From NCBI RefSeq assembly GCF_032852305.1, contig NZ_CP136594.1:248001-312000 (forward strand): 64,000 nt of DNA, in the 5' to 3' direction. Of the stretch, positions 16,937 through 24,820 are shown piece after piece; positions within the stretch are counted from its first letter, which is position 1; each line of letters begins with the position of its first letter. The DNA is from Parasphingorhabdus sp. SCSIO 66989 (lineage in GTDB: Bacteria > Pseudomonadota > Alphaproteobacteria > Sphingomonadales > Sphingomonadaceae). The position numbers and the translations under genes were made by a program. Under the pieces are notes generated by a model. That model searched no databases, was not told where the DNA came from, and saw nothing but the letters and a program-made list of their open reading frames with translations.

Positions 16937-17863
16937 TTAATGCCCGCCACCGGCCTTTTCCTCACCCTTTTCCTTGGCACGCTGCTCATCAATCATCTTC
17001 TTGAACACCGTCCAGGTGGTTTCGTTCTTGCGGCTATCATCCACTGGTGGCGGCGCATTGTAGATCGGGTAATTCAGCGCAATCTCGTCCTTGATGATAG
17101 CAGGCAGGTCATCATAGGATTTCAGCTTGGCACCAGTAGCATTGAACACCATCTGGCCCTGTCGTCCGCGCATCTTCATCCAGGGCAGCCAGTCAGAAAC
17201 GCGCACCCAGGCAATCGCCGGATAGGCGGTGGAATTTTCTGAATCGAGCACCTCGGATGCGCGCATGGTGAAATCAAAAATCTCCATGGCATGATATTTG
17301 TTGCCAACATAATCCTGATAATCGCCGGCCAGCACATTGTGATAGAAAAGCGGTGCCTCAAACGGCATGAACAGCCAGTCATCCTGTTGCCGGAAATTGG
17401 GCAACGCATAGGGCTTGCCATCAGCTGAATAGGGATAACTCGCACGGCTGTTCACCGGGTCATTGGCGACATGCATCACATTGGTGGTTTCACCGGTCCA
17501 AGGGTTGTCCCATGTGCGCAAAATCTCATTGGTCTCAGGATCAACATAGAACATCACCTCTCGGCTGACCATGCGATAGCCTTTGCCACGCTCCGCGTCT
17601 TCCACGGTGATGCACTGGCGCACATTCATGCCCTGCAGTTTGAACAACAGACTGTCGGGCTCACCGCGCACCCTCGAATAGCCGCGGCCCGACCAGTGAT
17701 ACACTGCCGGCACATTGTCGGCCTCGCCGCATTGGGTCCGTTTCATGATCTCAACCGCGTCGGTCGGATCAGATGGATCAAGCTCACGCGCCTGTGCGCT
17801 ATTAGCGGCGACAAACAGGCTGGCGATGGTCGCCAGTCCAGCGAATTTGAGATGCGCTTTCAT
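16937..17863 (-). CDS. Secreted DUF1838 family protein
   Basis: The product of about 308 residues begins with a signal peptide (MKAHLKFAGLATIASLFVAANSAQA, cleaved after AQA). The mature part has the DUF1838 pattern: a DPSDPTDAVEIMKR opening, AVYHWSGRGYSR, LFKLQGMNVRQC, YRMVSREVMFYVDPETNEILRTW, and NPWTGETTNVMHVANDPVN. I placed the start at 17863 after AGGAGAGG. It is the first gene of a six-gene minus-strand operon controlled by the operator at 17925. DUF1838 has no known activity that I can name. A periplasmic binding or enzymatic step before uptake is inferred. Confidence 0.85.
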   Translation of the reverse strand: MKAHLKFAGLATIASLFVAANSAQARELDPSDPTDAVEIMKRTQCGEADNVPAVYHWSGRGYSRVRGEPDSLLFKLQGMNVRQCITVEDAERGKGYRMVSREVMFYVDPETNEILRTWDNPWTGETTNVMHVANDPVNSRASYPYSADGKPYALPNFRQQDDWLFMPFEAPLFYHNVLAGDYQDYVGNKYHAMEIFDFTMRASEVLDSENSTAYPAIAWVRVSDWLPWMKMRGRQGQMVFNATGAKLKSYDDLPAIIKDEIALNYPIYNAPPPVDDSRKNETTWTVFKKMIDEQRAKEKGEEKAGGGH

Positions 17864-17924
17864 GATGTTTCCTCTCCTGATCGGCAAAATGGCATTAAAT
17901 TTTCATATTTCCGGTTGACTTTAA

Positions 17925-17940
17925 ATTTGTCCGGACAAAT
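17925..17940. promoter_or_regulatory. Regulon operator 3 (perfect palindrome)
   Basis: An exact ATTTGTCCGGACAAAT lies here, with symmetry extending to 18 bp (17924-17941). It lies between divergent operons led by DUF1838 (start 17863) and the CitE-like lyase (start 17979). A TTGACT (17915-17920) just upstream on the plus strand could be a -35 element. If so, the operator would cover the promoter spacer, as expected for repression. Confidence 0.88.
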
Positions 17941-17978
17941 TGTGAAGCAATAAATTTCAAAGGGTATATGATATCGGC

Positions 17979-18791
17979 ATGCAGGGTTTTACCAACTTCT
18001 TATTTGCGCCAGGCAATCGGCCTGACAGAATAGCCAAGGCCCTGGAAACAAAAGCAGATTTGGTCTGCATTGATCTGGAAGACTCGGTTCCAGCGACAGA
18101 AAAGGACGCAGCGCGCGATGCAGCGCTGGATTCGCTAGGTATTGTATCAAAGACTCGAAAAGCCATTCGGACCAATGGTCTGCGGACCCAATCGGGCCTT
18201 AAGGACCTGTTGGCATTGGCCGAATCCAGGACTGTTCCGGAGTTGATATTCCTGCCGATGGTAGAAAGTCCGGCCGAAGTTGAGATTGCCCATGCTATTC
18301 TTGGGGGTAAAGGATGCGGTCTGGTTCCGCTTATCGAAACCGTCAAAGGCCTGCGTCGTGGCGATGCCATAGCCGGTTCTGACGGCGTTACGGCGATGAT
18401 GTTTGGCGGCGGCGACTTCTCATCGCAAATCGGCACCAAGCTGGAGTGGGAGCCGCTGCTGGCGGCGCGGTCACAATTTATCATGTGCGGCGCAACGGCG
18501 CAGTTGCTGCTGATTGACGTGCCCTATATCGACCTCAACAACGAAGCGGGTCTCGCTGAAGAATGCCAGAAGGCAAAAGCACTGGGCTTTCATGCCAAGG
18601 CCGCCATTCATCCGAAACAGATTGAGACAATCGCCGCGAACATGCAGCCAAGTGCGGAAGAAATCGCAGAGGCAAAAGCCGCGATCGATGCATTTGAGGC
18701 AGGTGGCGGCAAAGCCATCGCCTTTAACGGCCGGATGTTGGAAGCACCGGTGATGTCGCGCTACCGCCAGCTATTGGCAGCGGCTAAATAA
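17979..18791 (+). CDS. CitE-type acyl-CoA lyase (HpcH/HpaI family)
   Basis: This 270-residue TIM-barrel lyase has NFLFAPGNRPDRIAKAL at the N-terminus, the metal-site segment CIDLEDSVPATEKDAAR, the VPLIETVKGL strand with the metal-binding Glu, and MFGGGDFSSQIG with the second acid. Stand-alone CitE homologues cleave malyl-, citramalyl- or related 3-hydroxyacyl-CoAs to acetyl-CoA plus an oxo acid. Followed by a MaoC hydratase, an acyl-CoA dehydrogenase and two CoA-transferases, it looks like the last step of a C5 dicarboxylate route (for example itaconate, mesaconate or methylsuccinate). That assignment is inference. Confidence 0.87.
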   Translation: MQGFTNFLFAPGNRPDRIAKALETKADLVCIDLEDSVPATEKDAARDAALDSLGIVSKTRKAIRTNGLRTQSGLKDLLALAESRTVPELIFLPMVESPAEVEIAHAILGGKGCGLVPLIETVKGLRRGDAIAGSDGVTAMMFGGGDFSSQIGTKLEWEPLLAARSQFIMCGATAQLLLIDVPYIDLNNEAGLAEECQKAKALGFHAKAAIHPKQIETIAANMQPSAEEIAEAKAAIDAFEAGGGKAIAFNGRMLEAPVMSRYRQLLAAAK

Positions 18792-18818
18792 TTACAGGAT
18801 ATTGAAGGAGTTATAATC

Positions 18819-19328
18819 ATGCGTGAGGGTGTAGTAGAGGTCAGTCCGGGACGTTTCCGCGAGACTTTTGGCCGCTATTTCGAAGATTTTGAAATCGGCC
18901 ATATCTATGAGCATCGGCCCGGGCGAACCATTACCGATACCGATAATGTGCACTTCACTCTGCTCACTATGAACACCCATCCGGCGCATTTCGATTATGA
19001 ATTTGCCAAGAAGACCGAGTTCAAAAAGCCACTTATCTGCTCGCCGCTGACGGTTGCGTTGATGGTCGGGATGAGTGTTTCCGATACCAGCCAGAAAGCG
19101 GTCGCCAATCTGGGCTGGGACAAGATCCGTCTTACCCATCCGCTCTTTCCCGGCGACACGCTCTATGCCGAGAGCGAGGTGCTCGACAAGCGTGAGTCCT
19201 CGTCACGACCCGAACAGGGCATCGTTACCGTCAAAACCATTGGCAAAAACCAGAATGGCGATGTGGTGTGCACCTTTGAGCGCACCATGCTGATCTGGAA
19301 GCGCGGCTGCGGCCCGGTTGATGATTAG
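18819..19328 (+). CDS. MaoC-family enoyl-CoA hydratase
   Basis: This 169-residue hot-dog protein carries the hydratase region NVHFTLLTMNTHPAHFDYEFAK. The usual D-x-N-P-x-H appears here as N-T-H-P-A-H, so the canonical acid is Asn, a feature to check against itaconyl- or mesaconyl-CoA hydratases. The rest (KPLICSPLTVALMVGM, WDKIRLTHPLFPGDTLYAESEV) is typical. It lies 27 bp after the CitE-like gene. A CitE plus MaoC pair is the arrangement of itaconate and mesaconyl-CoA pathways, in which the hydratase forms the citramalyl-CoA that the lyase cleaves. Confidence 0.88.
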   Translation: MREGVVEVSPGRFRETFGRYFEDFEIGHIYEHRPGRTITDTDNVHFTLLTMNTHPAHFDYEFAKKTEFKKPLICSPLTVALMVGMSVSDTSQKAVANLGWDKIRLTHPLFPGDTLYAESEVLDKRESSSRPEQGIVTVKTIGKNQNGDVVCTFERTMLIWKRGCGPVDD

Positions 19329-19354
19329 GACGACAGGATAGCAGGAGCGAAAAC

Positions 19355-20533
19355 ATGGCCAGTGCAGTAGAAACAGAGCAAAGAACCATTGATCCGGAAG
19401 ATGAACGCGCCTTTCTCGAAGCGATAGAAAAATGGGTGGAAAGCGAAGTCATTCCGGTGGTCATGGAGCATGACCATGGTGATATCTGGCCGGAGAAGCT
19501 GGTTGAACAGATGACCGAAATGGGCCTGTTCGGCGCCACAATTGGCACCGAATATGGCGGTTTGGGCCTGCCTGCGACCACCTATGCCAAGATCATTGCC
19601 TATATCTCCTCCTATTGGATGGCGATCACCGGGATTGTGAATTCGCATCTGATCATGGCGACGGCGGTAGAACGCTTTGGCACGCCGGAGCAAAAGGCCA
19701 AATGGCTGCCCAAATTTGCCAGTGGCGAAATCCGCGGCGGGCTGGCGCTTACTGAGCCTAATGCCGGTACGGACCTGCAGGCCATCCGCACCGTCGCCCG
19801 GCGCGAAGGTGATGAATATGTCATCAATGGCACCAAGACCTGGATATCCAACGGTATTCAGGGCAGTTGCTTTGCACTGCTGGTCAAGACCGACCCCAAG
19901 GCGGAGCCGCGCTACAAAGGCATGAGCATGATGATCGCGCCCAAGGGCGAAGGCTTTGGCGTTGGTAAGAAATTCGACAAGCTGGGCTATAAGTCGATCG
20001 ACAGTGCCGAACTGACATTCGACAATTACCGTATCCCGGCAGAGAATCTGATCGGAATGGAAGAGGGCCAAGGCTTCTTCCAGGCCACCGGCGGTCTGGA
20101 ACTGGGGCGTATCAATGTCGCCGCGCGCGGCGTGGGTCTGGCCGAAGGGGCGCTGCGGCTGGCGACCGAATATGCCCAGCTGCGAGAAACCATGGGCAAG
20201 CCGATTTCAGAGCATCAGGCAATTCAGCTCAAACTGGGGGAAATGGTCACACGCGCTAGAGCGGCGCGGCTGCTGACGCTGGATGCGGCAGAAGCCTATG
20301 ACCGTGGCCTGCGCTGCGACATGGAAGCAGGCATGGCCAAATATTATGCCTCCGAAGCGGCGGTGCGCAATTCTGAAGAAGGCCTGCGCATCCATGGTGG
20401 TTATGGCTATTCCAAGGAATATGACATTGAGCGCTATTATCGCGATTCCATCCTGATGTGCATCGGCGAAGGCACCAATGAACTGCAGCGGATGATCATC
20501 TCCAAGCAATGGGTGAAGCGGAATCCGGCATGA
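19355..20533 (+). CDS. Acyl-CoA dehydrogenase
   Basis: This 392-residue flavoprotein has the acyl-CoA dehydrogenase signatures ALTEPNAGTDL and WISNGIQGSCF, the C-terminal GEGTNELQRMIISKQW with the catalytic Glu, and the GGYGYSKEYDIERYYRD block. It would introduce an alpha-beta double bond before MaoC hydration. It sits between the MaoC gene and two CoA-transferase genes, with a 4-bp overlap to the next gene. In that setting a dicarboxyl-CoA such as methylsuccinyl-CoA is plausible. The electrons would go to ETF, which is not encoded here. Confidence 0.92.
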   Translation: MASAVETEQRTIDPEDERAFLEAIEKWVESEVIPVVMEHDHGDIWPEKLVEQMTEMGLFGATIGTEYGGLGLPATTYAKIIAYISSYWMAITGIVNSHLIMATAVERFGTPEQKAKWLPKFASGEIRGGLALTEPNAGTDLQAIRTVARREGDEYVINGTKTWISNGIQGSCFALLVKTDPKAEPRYKGMSMMIAPKGEGFGVGKKFDKLGYKSIDSAELTFDNYRIPAENLIGMEEGQGFFQATGGLELGRINVAARGVGLAEGALRLATEYAQLRETMGKPISEHQAIQLKLGEMVTRARAARLLTLDAAEAYDRGLRCDMEAGMAKYYASEAAVRNSEEGLRIHGGYGYSKEYDIERYYRDSILMCIGEGTNELQRMIISKQWVKRNPA

Positions 20534-21726
20534 GCGCAGCGAAGCAACCGCTAAAGGGCTTCCGCGTCCTCTCCGCAGAGCAATATGGCGCGGGGCCCTA
20601 TGGGACGATGTTCCTTGCTCAGCTTGGCGCGGATGTCATCAAGATCGAGCCACCCAAAGGGGGCGATACAGCGCGGCAGGTGGGCCCGCATTGGCTGCGT
20701 GAGGCAGAGAGTCTCTATTTCCAGAGCTTCAACCTCAACAAGCGATCGTTGACACTGGATCTGCGCAGCGAGAAGGGGATCGAGGTGCTGCATCGGCTGG
20801 TCAAGGACGCCGATGTCATGGCCAATAATCTGCGCGGCGATGTACCGGCGCGCATCGGGCTGGATTACGATAGTCTGAAATCGGTCAACCCGGCGATAGT
20901 CTGCGCCCATTGCTCCGCCTATGGCCGCGACAATGAGCGGGCGAAATGGCCCGGCTATGATTATCTGATGCAGGCAGAGGCGGGCTTTTGCTCGCTCACC
21001 GGAGAACCTGATGGACCGCCAGTGCGTTTTGGCCTCTCCATGGTCGATTTTATGTCCGGCACGCAAATGGCGGTCGGCCTTTTGGCTGCTTTGCTTGATG
21101 CGCAGCGTAGCGGTGAAGGCTGTGATGTCGATGTCGATCTGCTGTCGGCTGCGGTACATCAGACGAGCTATCCCGCCATCTGGTATATGAATGAAAATGA
21201 TGTCACTGGTCGCGTCACCCGCGGCGCGCACCCATCGGCCACGCCCAGCCAGATGTTCAAAGCAGCAGATGGCTGGATGTTCGTCATGGCGCAGATTCCG
21301 AAATTCTGGCCTGTTCTTGCGGCAAAGATCGACCATAGCGAACTGATCGATGATCCACGCTTCGATACGCCTGCCAACAGGCTGAAGAACCGGGCCGAAC
21401 TGACTGCGGTTCTCGATAAGGTTTTTGAGCAGCATCCGATGCAGCATTGGCAGCAATTGCTGCAAGGCCATGTGCCGGTAGCCCCGGTCTTTGCGCTCGA
21501 TCAAGCGTTAGACAATCCTTGGTTAAAAACCATCGGTATGCGTGAAACCATCAGCCACAAAGACCGGCAGGAAATAGATGTCCTGTCCAGCCCGATCAAG
21601 CTGAATGGTGAACGGCTGCCCAACAAGGCGGGACCGCTGTTGGGAGAAGACAGCGACACGATATTGGGTGAAATCGGCTATGATGCTGATGCCATTGCAT
21701 CGCTCCGCGCCGAGGGAATTGTCTAA
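20530..21726 (+). CDS. CaiB/BaiF class III acyl-CoA transferase 2
   Basis: This 398-residue protein has LKGFRVLSAEQYGAGPYGTMFLAQLGADVIKIEPP at its N-terminus and the catalytic Asp in WPGYDYLMQAEAGFCSLTGEPDGPPVRFG. I chose ATG 20530, overlapping the stop of the acyl-CoA dehydrogenase (ATGA). With the next gene it forms a pair like the two-subunit succinyl-CoA:dicarboxylate CoA-transferases (for example citramalate transferases), but both copies keep the Asp, so they could be independent enzymes. It probably activates a dicarboxylate for the dehydrogenase, hydratase and lyase steps. Confidence 0.9.
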   Translation: MSAAKQPLKGFRVLSAEQYGAGPYGTMFLAQLGADVIKIEPPKGGDTARQVGPHWLREAESLYFQSFNLNKRSLTLDLRSEKGIEVLHRLVKDADVMANNLRGDVPARIGLDYDSLKSVNPAIVCAHCSAYGRDNERAKWPGYDYLMQAEAGFCSLTGEPDGPPVRFGLSMVDFMSGTQMAVGLLAALLDAQRSGEGCDVDVDLLSAAVHQTSYPAIWYMNENDVTGRVTRGAHPSATPSQMFKAADGWMFVMAQIPKFWPVLAAKIDHSELIDDPRFDTPANRLKNRAELTAVLDKVFEQHPMQHWQQLLQGHVPVAPVFALDQALDNPWLKTIGMRETISHKDRQEIDVLSSPIKLNGERLPNKAGPLLGEDSDTILGEIGYDADAIASLRAEGIV

Positions 21727-21730
21727 CCTG

Positions 21731-22810
21731 ATGGGCAAGCTCTCTGGCATAAAGGTCGTTGACCTCTCGCTATTCTTACCGGGGCCAATGCTCACGCTGA
21801 TGATGGCGGATCATGGTGCCCAGGTGATAAAGGTAGAGCCGCCAACAGGTGATCCGGTGCGTCAGATGGAGCCCATGGAGGCGGGCCAATCGGTGTGGTT
21901 CCGAAACCTCAACCGCGGCAAGCAAACTTTGTCGCTTGATTTGAAATCCGACGAAGGCCAGCAGCAATTATGGCAGCTTCTTTCTGACGCTGATGTCATG
22001 GTCGAAGGGTTTCGCCCCGGCGTTATGACGCGACTGGGTTTCGACTATGAGACCGTTGCCAAACATAACCCGTCCATCGTTTACTGCTCTATCTCTGCCT
22101 TTGGGCAGGAAGGTGAAATGGCGCACCATCCGGCGCATGATCTGGCGGTGCAGGCCCTTTCCGGATTTCTTTCAGTCAATGATGGCGCTGATGGTACCCC
22201 GGTGGTGCCGGGCGTGCCGTCCGCAGATATGGCCGCAGGTCTCAATGGCCTGTCAGGCATATTGATGGCGTTGCTGGGCAGGCAGCAGACGGGCAAGGGT
22301 GACTATATCGACATCGCCATGCTCGATAGCATGTTGCCCTGGTGCGCGCATATTGCAGGTTCTGCAATTGCCGGAGGAGACTCGCCGCGCTCCCAATCCC
22401 AGCGTTCACTTGGGGGCGCCGCTTTTTATAATGTCTATAAGACAGCGGACGATAAGCATGTCGTTCTGGGCGCACGCGAGATCAAATTTGCTCGCACTTT
22501 GTTGGGCGCATTGGACAGGCTTGACCTTCTACCGCTGGCGGAGATGGAAGCAGGGGAAGCGCAGGCACCGCTCATTGCATTTTTGCGCGAGACATTCGCC
22601 AGCAAAAGCCGTGATCAATGGGTGGAGTGGTTTGCTGACAAGGATGTCGCCTTCGCTCCCGTTCTGGATTTCCGTGAAGCTCTGGACCAGAATTTCATCG
22701 CCGAGCGCGAACTGTGGGTTGAGGTTGATGGCACCCATCAGCTTGCACCATCAATACGCTTTGCCTCTGAAGAGAAATGGTCTCCACCCTCGCCAGAGGC
22801 TGGACAATAA
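21731..22810 (+). CDS. CaiB/BaiF class III acyl-CoA transferase 3
   Basis: This 359-residue protein has LSGIKVVDLSLFLPGPMLTLMMADHGAQVIKVEPP at the N-terminus and Asp in HPAHDLAVQALSGFLS as the catalytic residue. It is closer in look to AMACR-type members than the previous gene. ATG 21731 follows the upstream stop by four bases. Its end meets the convergent gntR gene with only seven bases between, and no terminator is visible there. It completes the CitE-MaoC-dehydrogenase-transferase module. Confidence 0.88.
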   Translation: MGKLSGIKVVDLSLFLPGPMLTLMMADHGAQVIKVEPPTGDPVRQMEPMEAGQSVWFRNLNRGKQTLSLDLKSDEGQQQLWQLLSDADVMVEGFRPGVMTRLGFDYETVAKHNPSIVYCSISAFGQEGEMAHHPAHDLAVQALSGFLSVNDGADGTPVVPGVPSADMAAGLNGLSGILMALLGRQQTGKGDYIDIAMLDSMLPWCAHIAGSAIAGGDSPRSQSQRSLGGAAFYNVYKTADDKHVVLGAREIKFARTLLGALDRLDLLPLAEMEAGEAQAPLIAFLRETFASKSRDQWVEWFADKDVAFAPVLDFREALDQNFIAERELWVEVDGTHQLAPSIRFASEEKWSPPSPEAGQ

Positions 22811-22817
22811 GATGGCT

Positions 22818-23564
22818 CTAATCGGCCTCGATATGCATGGAATAGGCAAAGCGCTCGCCGGGATGGTAGCTTGCGGAGATTTCAAACATGCGGTCATCCC
22901 GGTCAAAATAGCACCGCAATATGCGCAGGATCGGGTCGCCTTTCTCGATACCCAGACGGCGGGCAAAGCTCTTGCTCGCCGAGATAGCTTGAATGTCCTG
23001 GGTGATACGGCCAACAGACAGATTGCCCTTTTCTTCCAACTGGCTGAACAATGTCGCAGCTTCGGGATCAATCTGCGCCACCACATCGGCGAGATCAGGG
23101 TTGATCCATGCAATGGTTACGGCGATGGGTCGTCTGCGTCCGGCCTTCATGCGCTCGCCGTGGAAAACGAACCATTTGCGTTTGGGCGAAATCCCAAGCT
23201 GCTCGGTTATCTTCGCCGGAATATCCTGTGCCGGCATGGGAACAAAGCTGATCGTGGTATCGCGCGCATATTGCAGAATTTCGCTGATATTGCTCAGCGG
23301 TTGGTGCAATGCGCCACCGCGGGCAATGGCTGGTTGAACCACCGTGCCAGAACCGCGCTTGCGGGCGATCAAGCCCTCCATTGTCAGCTTGCGCAAAGCC
23401 TCTCTTACGGTGAAACGGCTGACACCATATTTCTTGCACAGCACAGATTCTGTAGGAAATTCGCCCGGATCAGAATAAGCTCCATTCAGCACTTCTTCAC
23501 GAAGGTCATCGGCGAGCTCAATATAGCGGGGTTGTTTCTTGGCCCCTGTTTTCTGTCCAGACAT
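22818..23564 (-). CDS. GntR/HutC-family transcriptional regulator
   Basis: This 248-residue protein has an N-terminal winged-helix GntR domain (YIELADDLREEVLNGAYSDPGEFPTE, then KYGVSRFTVREALRKLTMEGLIARKRGSGTVV), followed by a UTRA effector domain of the HutC branch (residues about 95-245). HutC-type repressors bind GT-N4-AC palindromes and release them on ligand binding. The five operators of this cluster fit that spacing, and this is the only regulator gene among them, so it is very likely their repressor. It lies antisense inside a run of plus-strand operons. Its start codon overlaps a partial operator (23554-23563). Confidence 0.92.
   Translation of the reverse strand: MSGQKTGAKKQPRYIELADDLREEVLNGAYSDPGEFPTESVLCKKYGVSRFTVREALRKLTMEGLIARKRGSGTVVQPAIARGGALHQPLSNISEILQYARDTTISFVPMPAQDIPAKITEQLGISPKRKWFVFHGERMKAGRRRPIAVTIAWINPDLADVVAQIDPEAATLFSQLEEKGNLSVGRITQDIQAISASKSFARRLGIEKGDPILRILRCYFDRDDRMFEISASYHPGERFAYSMHIEAD
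23554..23563. promoter_or_regulatory. Possible autoregulatory half-conserved operator at gntR start
   Basis: On the minus strand TGTCTGGACA overlaps the gntR start codon. It is identical to the central ten bases of operator 4 (38443-38458) but lacks the outer A/T arms. It lies 24 bp from the start of the divergent plus-strand operon at 23588. It could give weak autorepression. Coding constraint on the first codons could also explain it. Confidence 0.4.
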
Positions 23565-23587
23565 GCGCTGTCATTAGGGCGGGGGCG

Positions 23588-24820
23588 ATGATGACGCAAG
23601 AGAGCCAGACGCAGAAACTTGGGCACCATTTGCTTCGCCCGGTTGACGAGGCCACCCGGCAACGCGCCAGACTGCATCTGCTCGATTGGCTGGCATGTGT
23701 GGCGGGTGCACTGCAATCAAGACCGGCGCGCAATCATTTTGCCAAATATATTCACCGGTCGGCATGGCTTGGCAATGTGCTGGAAATGGACGATGTCCAT
23801 CGCACTGCTATTCTCCACCCCGGCCCGGTCATCTGGCCGATGATGGAAAGCCCGACCAGATCGATGAATGCCATGCTCGATGCGGCGGTGCGCGGGTATG
23901 AGGCAATCATCGCTATCGGTTCTACCTTTGATCAGCGGCATTATGGCTTTTATCACAACACGGCGACGGCTGGCATCTTTGGCGCGGCTGTTGCCGCAAT
24001 CACGGCGCAGCGCAGTGATCTGGACATGCTGGTCAATGCCATGGGCCTGGCGGGTAGTGTAGCCGGTGGCCTTTGGCAGATGCGCCACGAGGCATGCGAT
24101 GCCAAACAATGGCATGTTGCGCATGCATTAAGGTCTGGCAGGGAAGCGGCTCTGGCTGCCGAGGCGGGCGCCGTCGGTCCGCGCTATGTTCTTGAGGGAG
24201 AGCAGGGGCTGTATGCGGCGACGTGCGATAAGGCCAAGCCGATGCTCCTTGCCGATGGCTGGCAAATGCACGCGGTCAGTTTCAAGCCATGGGGTGCATG
24301 CCGCCATGTGCACCCGGCCATTGATGCGGCGCTGCAGTTTCAGCAGCAATATGGTGCGCTTTCCGGTGAGATACTTGTAGAGACCTATGCCGATGCCCTG
24401 ACATTTTGTGACCGGGCCGACCCCCAAAGCGTGGTCGAGGCCAAGTTTTCCTTACAGCATGGCGTTGCTGTTGCGGCAAGCAAGGGTGCTCCGGAACTGG
24501 CGGATTTTGAGGTCGCGGCCTTTGATCAATTTGCCAATCTCAGGAGCCAGGTGGTTGTACGCGAATGCCCCGACATCACTGCGCGCTACCCGGCCCATTT
24601 TGGTGCTCGCATAAGCGCCAATGGCCACCAGTTGGAGCTGGTCGACACGCTCGGCGATCCGGAAAGACCGATAGACCGCGCGCAGATTATCGACAAGATG
24701 CATGCCTTGGCGCTGTGGGGGGGATTGACCAAGAAAGACGCGGATCGCGCGACTTCTCTGGCGCTGGAAGGCGATGAGCCGGACGCCATTGCCCATATGC
24801 TTGGGGAGTGGTTGTTATGA
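23588..24820 (+). CDS. MmgE/PrpD-family protein 1
   Basis: This 410-residue protein has the MmgE/PrpD pattern: RARLHLLDWLACVAGALQSRPARNH at the N-terminus, GYEAIIAIGSTFDQRHYGFYHNTATAGIFGAAVAA with the conserved His cluster, and VSFKPWGACRHVHPAIDAAL. Family members include 2-methylcitrate dehydratase and cis-aconitate decarboxylase. It is slightly shorter than usual (about 450). The gene starts only 23 bp from gntR, so its promoter must lie inside gntR or be shared with the operon starting at 17979. It overlaps the second MmgE/PrpD gene by 4 bp. Confidence 0.87.
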   Translation: MMTQESQTQKLGHHLLRPVDEATRQRARLHLLDWLACVAGALQSRPARNHFAKYIHRSAWLGNVLEMDDVHRTAILHPGPVIWPMMESPTRSMNAMLDAAVRGYEAIIAIGSTFDQRHYGFYHNTATAGIFGAAVAAITAQRSDLDMLVNAMGLAGSVAGGLWQMRHEACDAKQWHVAHALRSGREAALAAEAGAVGPRYVLEGEQGLYAATCDKAKPMLLADGWQMHAVSFKPWGACRHVHPAIDAALQFQQQYGALSGEILVETYADALTFCDRADPQSVVEAKFSLQHGVAVAASKGAPELADFEVAAFDQFANLRSQVVVRECPDITARYPAHFGARISANGHQLELVDTLGDPERPIDRAQIIDKMHALALWGGLTKKDADRATSLALEGDEPDAIAHMLGEWLL

